The position numbers and the translations under genes were made by a program. Shown here one piece after another: positions 57,599 to 64,000 of a stretch of 64,000 nt of DNA (the stretch's first letter is position 1; every line of letters begins with the position of its first letter). The DNA comes from Planctomycetota bacterium (GTDB taxonomy: Bacteria > Planctomycetota > UBA8108 > UBA1146). The notes beneath the pieces are model-generated. The model was not told where the DNA came from. It saw only the letters and a list, made by a program, of their open reading frames with translations, and did no database searches. Location: assembly GCA_018694835.1 (NCBI GenBank), contig JABHOG010000033.1, forward strand, positions 1-64,000, read 5' to 3'.

Positions 57599-57680
57599 CA
57601 ACAGTGGTACACCCGCAACAGTGGTTCACCCCGCAACAGTGGTTCACCCCGCAACAGTGGTACACCCCGCAACAGTGGTG
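57599..57680. repeat. 18-bp tandem repeat, 4 units plus a partial, upstream of DUF4212 gene
   Basis: Units of caacagtggttcaccccg lie at 57599-57615 (one base short), 57616-57633, 57634-57651 and 57652-57669, followed by an 11-base partial copy to 57680. The array ends 12 bases before the DUF4212 ATG, so it covers the expected promoter or leader region between two divergent transporter genes. Confidence 0.93.
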
Positions 57681-57692
57681 CAGAGGAGTAAG

Positions 57693-57968
57693 ATGAGCCA
57701 GAATTCAGATGTGGCACGGCAGTACTGGCGGAAGAACCTGAAGATCATCTCGTTGCTGCTGACGATCTGGGCAGTGGTGTCACTCGGATTTGGCATCGCA
57801 CTGGCTCCATGGCTCAATCAGTACCAGTTGCCCGGTACCGAATTCCCGCTCGGGTTCTGGTTTGCCCAGCAGGGATCGATCTACGTCTTCGTCATCCTCA
57901 TCTTTGTCTACGCCTGGCGAATGAACCGCCTCGATGATGAGTTTTCCGCAAGTCAGGACGGTCGATGA
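57693..57968 (+). CDS. DUF4212 small subunit of a sodium/solute symporter
   Basis: ATG 57693, 6 bases after cagaggag, gives 91 residues with two spans: IISLLLTIWAVVSLGFGIALAPWL and GSIYVFVILIFVYAW. Family motifs are YWRKNLK and LPGTEFPLGFWFAQQGSI. DUF4212 proteins are encoded just before and work with a larger SSS-family symporter, as here, where the stop overlaps the next ATG (ATGA). Confidence 0.92.
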   Translation: MSQNSDVARQYWRKNLKIISLLLTIWAVVSLGFGIALAPWLNQYQLPGTEFPLGFWFAQQGSIYVFVILIFVYAWRMNRLDDEFSASQDGR

Positions 57969-59677
57969 TGGGTGTCACCGCCTGGACCTACCTGCTGGTC
58001 GGATCTTCGTTCCTGCTCTACATCATCATCGCCATCCGTTCCAGGGCGACCAGCACCGGAGAGTTCTACATCGCGGGCCAGGATGTTCCGCCGCTGGCCA
58101 ATGGAATGGCCACTGCTGCCGATTGGATGAGTGCCGCTTCCTTCATCTCGATGGCGGGGATCATCTCCTTCAGCGGTTACGACGGTTCTGTTTACCTGAT
58201 GGGATGGACCGGGGGATACGTGTTGCTGGCACTGCTGCTGGCGCCGTATCTGAGGAAGTTCGGCAAGTTCACCGTGCCCGACTTCATCGGTGAGCGGTAC
58301 TACTCCCAGACGGCTCGATTGGTGGCGGTGATCTGCGCCATCTTTGTCTCCTTCACCTATGTTGCCGGTCAGATGCGTGGAGTAGGGGTGGTGTTTAGCC
58401 GCTTTCTCGAGATCGATGTCACCAACGGGGTCATCATCGGAATGGCCATCGTCTTCATCTATGCGGTGCTCGGAGGGATGAAGGGCATCACCTACACCCA
58501 GGTGGCTCAGTACTGCGTGCTGATCTTTGCCTTCATGGTTCCTGCGATCTTCATCTCCCTGATGGTGGCGGGTACGGCAATTCCACAGATCGGTTTCGGA
58601 TCGACGGCGATCGGCTCGGAGACGAGCCTGCTGTCACGGCTCGATGGATTGCATGAGCAGCTCGGCTTCACCCAGTACACCCTGGGATCGGGCAATACCA
58701 TCAACTTGCTGGCCATCACCTTTGCACTGATGGCAGGAACTGCCGGTCTTCCTCATGTGATCATTCGCTTCTACACGGTACCCAGTGTCCGAGCCGCAAG
58801 GAAATCTGCCGGTTGGGCACTTCTCTTCATCGCAATCCTGTACACCACCGCACCGGCGGTGGCGGTGTTTGCTCGCACCAACCTGATCGACACCGTCTAT
58901 CGGGAGGGTGAATTCCAGCAGCACGACCAGATGCCCGAGTGGTTCCAGACCTGGGAGCGAACCGGACTGATCGAGTTCGATGACATCAATGGAGATGGAC
59001 GGATTCAGTACGTCGGGAAGGATGCAAAAGATGGCGCAGGAGATCCGATCGCCAACGAATTGACCATCGACAGGGACATCATGGTACTGGCCAATCCTGA
59101 AATTGCCGAACTTCCCAATTGGGTCATTGCACTGGTGGCCGCCGGCGGACTGGCGGCGGCGCTTTCAACCGCTGCAGGGTTATTGCTGGTGGTCTCCACT
59201 TCCATCTCCCATGACCTGTTGCGCAAGTGGTTACGCCCCGACCTGAGTGAGAAGCAAGAACTGCTGGCCGCACGCATCTCAGCAGGAGTGGCGGTCTGTA
59301 TCGCAGGTTACCTGGGCATCCACCCACCCGGATTTGTCGCCGAGGTGGTGGCGTTTGCCTTCGGCCTGGCAGCGGCCAGTTTCTTCCCGGCGATCCTGAT
59401 GGGGATCTTCATGAAACGGATGAACCGTGAGGGTGCCATCTCCGGCATGCTGGTCGGGCTGATCTTCACCGCCAGTTACATCATCTATTTCCGGTTTCTC
59501 CATCCCGAACTCGACACGGTGGAGAACTGGTGGTGGGGCATTTCGCCGAAGGGGATCGGGACCGTTGGCCTCTGTTTCAACTTCATGGTCGCAGGAATCG
59601 TTCGATCCTTCACTGCTGATCCGCCTGCAGAGGTGATGAAGATGGTCGAGGAGATCCGCTTACCGGAGGTGAAGTAG
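57965..59677 (+). CDS. Sodium/solute symporter, SSS family (DUF4212 partner)
   Basis: The 570-residue product has about 13 membrane spans. SSS-family motifs are GEFYIAGQDVPPLANGMATAADWMSAASFISMAGIISFSGYDG, the sodium-site regions in GTAGLPHVIIRFYTVP, and ALSTAAGLLLVVSTSISHDL. A polar insert with an acidic Ca-loop-like DINGDGRIQ occurs near residue 340. The pair with DUF4212 resembles the ActP-like VC_2705 group thought to import acetate or other short organic acids. Substrate not proven. Confidence 0.92.
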   Translation: MMGVTAWTYLLVGSSFLLYIIIAIRSRATSTGEFYIAGQDVPPLANGMATAADWMSAASFISMAGIISFSGYDGSVYLMGWTGGYVLLALLLAPYLRKFGKFTVPDFIGERYYSQTARLVAVICAIFVSFTYVAGQMRGVGVVFSRFLEIDVTNGVIIGMAIVFIYAVLGGMKGITYTQVAQYCVLIFAFMVPAIFISLMVAGTAIPQIGFGSTAIGSETSLLSRLDGLHEQLGFTQYTLGSGNTINLLAITFALMAGTAGLPHVIIRFYTVPSVRAARKSAGWALLFIAILYTTAPAVAVFARTNLIDTVYREGEFQQHDQMPEWFQTWERTGLIEFDDINGDGRIQYVGKDAKDGAGDPIANELTIDRDIMVLANPEIAELPNWVIALVAAGGLAAALSTAAGLLLVVSTSISHDLLRKWLRPDLSEKQELLAARISAGVAVCIAGYLGIHPPGFVAEVVAFAFGLAAASFFPAILMGIFMKRMNREGAISGMLVGLIFTASYIIYFRFLHPELDTVENWWWGISPKGIGTVGLCFNFMVAGIVRSFTADPPAEVMKMVEEIRLPEVK

Positions 59678-59685
59678 CAGAGGAG

Positions 59686-60627
59686 TTACCGCTTCTGACC
59701 ATCGCCGATCTCGTTATCGCCGATCTCGTTTTCGCCAATCTCGGTGCGCAAGATGCCAGCGAGGATGAGCATTCCACCGAGTACGGCCCAGCCGGAGAGC
59801 ACTTCTCCCACCAGCAGCCAGGAGAAGGTCGCTGCGGTGACCGGTTCGAAGGCAAAGATCACCGCAGTTCGTACCGCCGTGGTGGTGCTCTGCGCCCAGC
59901 TCTGGGCGAGGAATGCCAGTGCTGTGGCGAACAGTCCGGTCAGTAACACCGCACCCCAGACCTGAGCGGAGAGCTGTCGAGGATCAGGAATCTCTTCCAG
60001 GACGACAGCTGCGATCAGCGACAGCAGGAATACCGTGAACAGTTCGACCAGGGTCAGTGACAAGGCGGAGAGTTGCGCTGCCCAGCGCGCCTTGACGATG
60101 ATCTGGAAGGCGAATGCGACGGCACAAACGAGGGTGAGAAGATCACCGAAAGCGACATCTGGCTCGGGCGGAGGACGATCGATGGTGGAGGATCCTCCAA
60201 GGGTCATCAGAGCCAGTCCGAGCGCCGCCAATGAGACTCCCAGAAATACTCTCTTTTGCAACTTCTGGCGCAGCAGCCACCACCCCAGCAGAGGAACGAA
60301 AATCACCGCCATGCCGGTCAGGAAACCGGAGTGAGAAGGGGTGGTGTGAAGTAGCCCTGTGGTCTGAAAGGAGTAGCCCAGCCACAGGGAAAGCCCCGCG
60401 AGGAAGCCAGCCTTCCACAGCACTGCGGTGGAGCCGAGCGATTTCTTGCGGGGGCGACGCCACAGCAGGAGCGGCAGTAGTGCCAGAGTGGCGATTCCGA
60501 AGCGCAACAGATGAAAACTGTGGATCGGAATCTCGTCGATGGCGTTCTGCACCGAGACGAAGGTGGCACCCCAGATGATGACCACCGCGACCAGCGTTAG
60601 ATCCGCCCTTACTGCCCTGAAACGCAC
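59686..60627 (-). CDS. EamA/DMT-family transporter
   Basis: GTG 60627, preceded by gaaaggtcgt, gives 313 residues; ATG 60678 is an alternative without a good site. Two EamA domains with about ten spans are present: LTLVAVVIIWGATFVSVQNAI with SGFLTGMAVIFVPLLGWWLL in the first, and LLTGLFATALAFLAQSWAQ with FAFEPVTAATFSWLLVGEVLSGW in the second. Such carriers export metabolites or amino acids. The C-terminus carries a TEIGENEIGDNEIGDG repeat. Convergent with the symporter gene (8-bp gap). Confidence 0.9.
   Translation of the reverse strand: MRFRAVRADLTLVAVVIIWGATFVSVQNAIDEIPIHSFHLLRFGIATLALLPLLLWRRPRKKSLGSTAVLWKAGFLAGLSLWLGYSFQTTGLLHTTPSHSGFLTGMAVIFVPLLGWWLLRQKLQKRVFLGVSLAALGLALMTLGGSSTIDRPPPEPDVAFGDLLTLVCAVAFAFQIIVKARWAAQLSALSLTLVELFTVFLLSLIAAVVLEEIPDPRQLSAQVWGAVLLTGLFATALAFLAQSWAQSTTTAVRTAVIFAFEPVTAATFSWLLVGEVLSGWAVLGGMLILAGILRTEIGENEIGDNEIGDGQKR
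59701..59745. repeat. 15-bp coding tandem repeat (EIGDN), 3 units
   Basis: Units atcgccgatctcgtt (59701-59715, 59716-59730) and ttcgccaatctcggt (59731-59745) encode, on the minus strand, three Glu-Ile-Gly-Asp/Glu-Asn units at the extreme C-terminus of the EamA transporter. Confidence 0.93.
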
Positions 60628-60832
60628 TTTTACGACCTTTCCGGCCCGCGGATCCGCTTCAATGGAAGGGGTCTCCATGCTATCTTGCACGCAATCCCGA
60701 AATCCCCAAGGGAATGTTGTTGGATTCGAGTGCCCCGATGGGTCGCAGCGATCCAAGATCGATCCCTGGGTCCAGACAAGTAAGCAGGCACCGGAAGAAC
60801 CCGTGATCACGGTGCCAGTGGAGGAACAGAAG

Positions 60833-62869
60833 ATGAGTTTTAAATTTTCAGTCGGCTTGCGAAAGCAAGGTTGGTTCAAGTGGATCCGCAATCTTCTGGG
60901 TGTTGCGCTGCTGATCTATGCATCCTGTTCCGTCGCGGAAGCCCAGGAGCAGAGACATCTTCAGCACATCCTGGTGGCTACTGAAAAAGTCGCCGATCGC
61001 CTCATCGAGGTGATCGATGAAGGGCGTGATTTCAAGGCTCTGGCGCGCAAATATTCGCTCGATGTGGGGACCAAGATCCTCGGCGGCGACCTCGGCTGGG
61101 TGCACTACGGTGCGATGGAGGCGGAATTCAGCGCCGCGGGCTTCGCCATCGAGAAACCGATGGGGCTGGGTAAGTGCAAGACTCGCTACGGGTGGCACGT
61201 GATCCAGTTCATCGAGACTCGTGGAGAGCCGATCGAAAACCCGCCCAAGCCTCAGCAACGAGATCGGTCTCAGCCAGCGGAGAACCCGGTATCTCCGGTG
61301 CCGGTGGCTGGCGATCGAAATGAAGACCTGGAATGGACCATCGCTTTTTCCAAGAGATCGGTCTTACCAGGAGAGGATGTTGAACTGGTGATCGGAGTCC
61401 GCAACAAGAGTGGAGAAGCGCTGGAGATCTTGGATCCAGTGCTGTGGCCTCTGGGCTTGATCGTTCGCTATCAGTTCGGAAAATTGAATGTCCCGATGGG
61501 CCTGCCCGAGGGATTTGATCCGACAAAGATGGAGATGCGCAAGATCGGGGGCAAGGAGTACCTCGAGAGTAGCTTCCGGCTCAACGATTACGCGGATGTG
61601 TCGGTCCCATGGCCGATCGTGAGAGTGATCTGGCGCGGCGACTCGCTCTTCGGACGGATTGAAAAACATGCTCCGGAAATCATGGGCCAGTCGGACTATG
61701 CGACCTGGAAATCTCGCTGGCGCTTTTACCGTTCCGAAGAGGCGCAGTTCAATCTGCTCCCCGAGGTGAAGCCTGAGGATCGCTGGTTCCTGTGTCTCTT
61801 CTCCAGCGGCAGGATCTGGGTCGAGGTCAAGGATGTTGGAATCCCCGGTCTTCGTCAGGAGATCATCCAGCAGGTGAGAGAGGGGAATCTCAACAATGTC
61901 CCCATTTCACTGACCCAGGGACAGTCGCTCCAGTTCGGAATCTCACCCGGCATGAGCGGTGGAATACCCCGTCCGTTGATCGATCCGTCGGAAAAGTTCC
62001 CGATGGAACTGGGTACATTTTCGGTGATGCCCACCGGAAGCGCAGAAGGTTTGAAACTGGGTCGCAAGTTTTCCATTGGACTGGGTCGATCTCCGGCACT
62101 GGCTGCAAAAGTGATCTCCTGCGGCAAGGTGGTGCTGGAGGAGGGGGAGCCGATCGCTCGAATACAGGAGCGAATCGCCAAGGGACTCGCCGCAGAGTTG
62201 ACCCTTACCCTGGCATATCCCTTCGATCTGTTGCCAGACAAGATCAAGGGTGTATGTGACGACGCTTTTGTCGAGAAGTCTACTGCGGGTTCGGTTGTAC
62301 CTTCGACGACCAATCAGAAGCCTCAGTTCTCCGACAATAAGGGAAAGACACCGCCACGTCCTGCCAGTGCTCCGCTGCCAAGGGTCCTTCTCGACACCAC
62401 TGCCGGTCCATTGCTGGTGGAACTGTTCGAAGACGATTCTCCAAACACGGTGGCAAACTTCATCTCGCTGGTTGGAAATGGCTATTACGATGGTCTCAAA
62501 TTCCACCGTAAGGTGAGCACCACCAAGAGTCGTGGGTTCATCCAGGGTGGAAGTCCTGACGGGACCAGTACTGGGGGGCCGGAGTATTGCATCGCAGATG
62601 AGACCAACAAGAATCGCAAGGCGATCCGCGGAGCTCTCATCATGGCGCGCAAGCACACTGAACCCGATACGGCGGGGTCACAGTTCATCATCGGTCTCGA
62701 TAATCTGGCCTATCTCGATGGAACTTATACCGTTTTCGGCCACGTGGTCGAAGGGGGCGAGGTTCTCGATCGACTGCTAGAAGGCACCGTCATTCGACGG
62801 GCCATCGTCAAGCGCAAGCGAGACCATGAGTACACACCTGCAAAGATCCTCACTGTCGGTGAGAAGTAA
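60833..62869 (+). CDS. Fused parvulin-cyclophilin peptidyl-prolyl isomerase
   Basis: ATG 60833 follows gtggaggaac; 678 residues. A signal peptide (about 20-38, LLGVALLIYASCSVAEA) exports it. Residues 40-130 form a PpiC/parvulin domain (HLQHILVATEKVADRLIEVI, FKALARKYSLDVGTKILGGDLGWV, RYGWHVIQFIE). A Pro-rich linker and a middle beta-rich region without known match (about 160-480) follow. A cyclophilin domain closes the protein (about 510-678: LLDTTAGPLLVELFEDDSPNTVANFISL, KFHRKV, GFIQGGSPDG, GSQFIIGLDNLAYLDGTYTVFG). Both ends catalyse prolyl isomerisation, so it is probably a periplasmic folding factor. Both classes in one chain is rare. Confidence 0.9.
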   Translation: MSFKFSVGLRKQGWFKWIRNLLGVALLIYASCSVAEAQEQRHLQHILVATEKVADRLIEVIDEGRDFKALARKYSLDVGTKILGGDLGWVHYGAMEAEFSAAGFAIEKPMGLGKCKTRYGWHVIQFIETRGEPIENPPKPQQRDRSQPAENPVSPVPVAGDRNEDLEWTIAFSKRSVLPGEDVELVIGVRNKSGEALEILDPVLWPLGLIVRYQFGKLNVPMGLPEGFDPTKMEMRKIGGKEYLESSFRLNDYADVSVPWPIVRVIWRGDSLFGRIEKHAPEIMGQSDYATWKSRWRFYRSEEAQFNLLPEVKPEDRWFLCLFSSGRIWVEVKDVGIPGLRQEIIQQVREGNLNNVPISLTQGQSLQFGISPGMSGGIPRPLIDPSEKFPMELGTFSVMPTGSAEGLKLGRKFSIGLGRSPALAAKVISCGKVVLEEGEPIARIQERIAKGLAAELTLTLAYPFDLLPDKIKGVCDDAFVEKSTAGSVVPSTTNQKPQFSDNKGKTPPRPASAPLPRVLLDTTAGPLLVELFEDDSPNTVANFISLVGNGYYDGLKFHRKVSTTKSRGFIQGGSPDGTSTGGPEYCIADETNKNRKAIRGALIMARKHTEPDTAGSQFIIGLDNLAYLDGTYTVFGHVVEGGEVLDRLLEGTVIRRAIVKRKRDHEYTPAKILTVGEK

Positions 62870-62880
62870 CGGGGTCGTGG

Positions 62881-63675
62881 ATGGAAGAACTGGCTCTTAA
62901 AAACCTACAGATCGACAATCCTGCCGAGGGCGTGCTGAAGGTCACGGTCCATCGGCCGGAGCAATTGAATGCCCTCGATGATGAGACCGTGGCGGAGATT
63001 CATCGTACCTTCGAAGCGATCTCTCGCGATTCTTCGATCCGCGTGGTGATCATCACTGGTGCTGGCCACAAGGCTTTCGTTGCGGGAGCAGACATCCAGC
63101 AACTGGCCCGGCAAGATCATGATCAGGCGTTGAAGCGAGCACTTGCCGGACAGGCTGCGTTCGATTCGGTGGAACGCTGTGGCAAGGTGGTGATCGCACA
63201 GGTCAACGGATTTGCTCTGGGTGGCGGCTGTGAACTGGCTCTCGCATGTCACCTTAGATACGCCTCCAGTCGAGCCAAGTTGGGTCTGCCAGAAGTGACG
63301 CTGGGGATCATCCCAGGGTACGGCGGAACCCAGCGATTGCAGCGCATCGTCGGTCGTGGAAGAGCTCTCCAGATGATCCTCACCGGGGACTTCGTCACCG
63401 CAGAGGCTGCGTTCGAGATGGGACTCATCAATGGAGTAGAGCCACCAGAACATCTGGAAGAGAAGGTGATGGAAATCGCCGCCACCCTTTGCAAGCGTGG
63501 TCCGGTCGCCTTGAAACTCGCCATCGATGCAGTACTTCGTGGAGGCGATGAATCACAGCAACAAGGAATGACGATAGAAGCCGAACTTTTTGCTCGGATC
63601 AGTGAAACTGAAGATATGCGAGAAGGGATGAGTGCCTTTCTCGAGAAAAGACCCCCGGAGTTTCGGGGCCAGTAG
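62881..63675 (+). CDS. Enoyl-CoA hydratase/isomerase family
   Basis: The product has 264 residues and starts 11 bases after the previous stop. The crotonase fold is clear: VHRPEQLNALDDETV, oxyanion hole AFVAGADIQQL and VNGFALGGGCELALACHLRYAS, and the catalytic Glu in LGLPEVTLGIIPGYGGTQRL. It hydrates trans-2-enoyl-CoA to 3-hydroxyacyl-CoA. It complements the dehydrogenases and thiolase encoded upstream and the thiolase that follows. Confidence 0.94.
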   Translation: MEELALKNLQIDNPAEGVLKVTVHRPEQLNALDDETVAEIHRTFEAISRDSSIRVVIITGAGHKAFVAGADIQQLARQDHDQALKRALAGQAAFDSVERCGKVVIAQVNGFALGGGCELALACHLRYASSRAKLGLPEVTLGIIPGYGGTQRLQRIVGRGRALQMILTGDFVTAEAAFEMGLINGVEPPEHLEEKVMEIAATLCKRGPVALKLAIDAVLRGGDESQQQGMTIEAELFARISETEDMREGMSAFLEKRPPEFRGQ

Positions 63676-63730
63676 CCGGCGCTAACGATCGATTCGATCG
63701 AAGTGCCCGATTCCAGACAGGGAAGAGACC

Positions 63731-64000
63731 ATGAACAAGAAGATACAGATTCTCGGTGGAGCCAGGACCGCCATGGCCGAATATGTCGGCACTCCTGGCT
63801 TCGGATTATTCAAGGACATCAGTGCCATCGAACTGGGAGCCTTGGCCACCCGAGAAGCATTGCGGAGATCGGAAGTGGATCCCGCTGCGGTCGATCATGT
63901 GGTGATGGGGAACGTGATGCAGACCAGTGCGGATGCACTTTACGGTGCCAGGCATGTGGCATTGCGTGCAGATCTTCCGGTCGAGACACCCGCTCTTACC
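63731..64000 (+). CDS. Thiolase N-terminus, cut by window end
   Basis: ATG 63731 follows gggaagagac. Ninety residues are visible, starting MNKKIQILGGARTAMAEYVG and continuing DISAIELGALATREALRRS and VVMGNVMQTSADALYGARHVAL. This is the thiolase N-terminal pattern (xxARTP-like start, GNVxQxxxxxxxARxxAL). The catalytic Cys lies beyond the edge. Fifty-five bases separate it from the hydratase gene. Confidence 0.9.
   Translation, partial: MNKKIQILGGARTAMAEYVGTPGFGLFKDISAIELGALATREALRRSEVDPAAVDHVVMGNVMQTSADALYGARHVALRADLPVETPALT

Overview
The window looks like a piece of a planctomycete-type bacterial chromosome (Planctomycetota or a close relative), probably marine. The signs are: a secreted protein with a C-terminal WGRLP...PEKY motif beside a squalene-cyclase-fold protein and a glutamine-rich coiled-coil protein (1-3660); a secreted M4 protease ending in the dockerin-like 'RGDCN...CGPDPT.DALDC' tail frequent in planctomycete exoproteins; a Tat-exported Gfo/Idh oxidoreductase; an FGE-like protein beside a multiheme cytochrome; and LptE, which implies an outer membrane. 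Genes are tightly packed, often overlap by 4 bases, and often start with GTG or TTG. No rRNA, tRNA, CRISPR array, insertion sequence or prophage gene was recognised.

Layout. 1-3660: envelope-type genes with low-complexity repeats, one interrupted by an in-frame TGA. 3766-11380: a housekeeping run of a CorC-like protein, recO, a TPR protein, lptE, folP, the c-di-AMP synthase gene cdaA, its YbbR/CdaR partner and glmM. 11421-14689: a YhaM-type exoribonuclease (minus strand) and a large TPR protein. 14896-17945: sucC-sucD-mdh of the TCA cycle. 17964-25395: an XRE regulator with a 17-bp repeat array, nrnA, a lipoprotein, an NtrB/NtrC-like pair and dnaK. 25679-33665: the PrkA-YeaH-SpoVR stress trio followed by the B12-dependent mutase IcmF.

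33666-42963: a minus-strand unit (FGE-like protein, seven-heme cytochrome c, small membrane protein), divergent apbE, a Gfo/Idh oxidoreductase, an SGNH hydrolase and a three-gene ABC-2 exporter. 43479-47795: a 1438-residue M4 metalloprotease. 48034-53696: an acyl-CoA oxidation cluster (3-hydroxyacyl-CoA dehydrogenase, two acyl-CoA dehydrogenases, MeaB, thiolase). 53715-60627: rsmG, an MsrB-MsrA fusion, cstA, a DUF4212/sodium-solute symporter pair and an EamA transporter. 60833-64000: a parvulin-cyclophilin fusion, an enoyl-CoA hydratase and a truncated thiolase. Hydratase, dehydrogenase and thiolase genes together supply every chemical step of a beta-oxidation round. IcmF and MeaB point to branched-chain or odd-chain acyl-CoA use.

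The strongest finding is the methionine sulfoxide reductase at 54672-55703. MsrB and MsrA are fused in one frame, and the only break is a TGA exactly where MsrA has its catalytic cysteine (G-C-F-W-G). This is best read as a selenocysteine codon. A hairpin at a SECIS-like distance follows it. A second theme is an unusual density of short tandem repeats (12, 15, 17, 18 and 30 bp) in linkers, protein termini and promoter regions.
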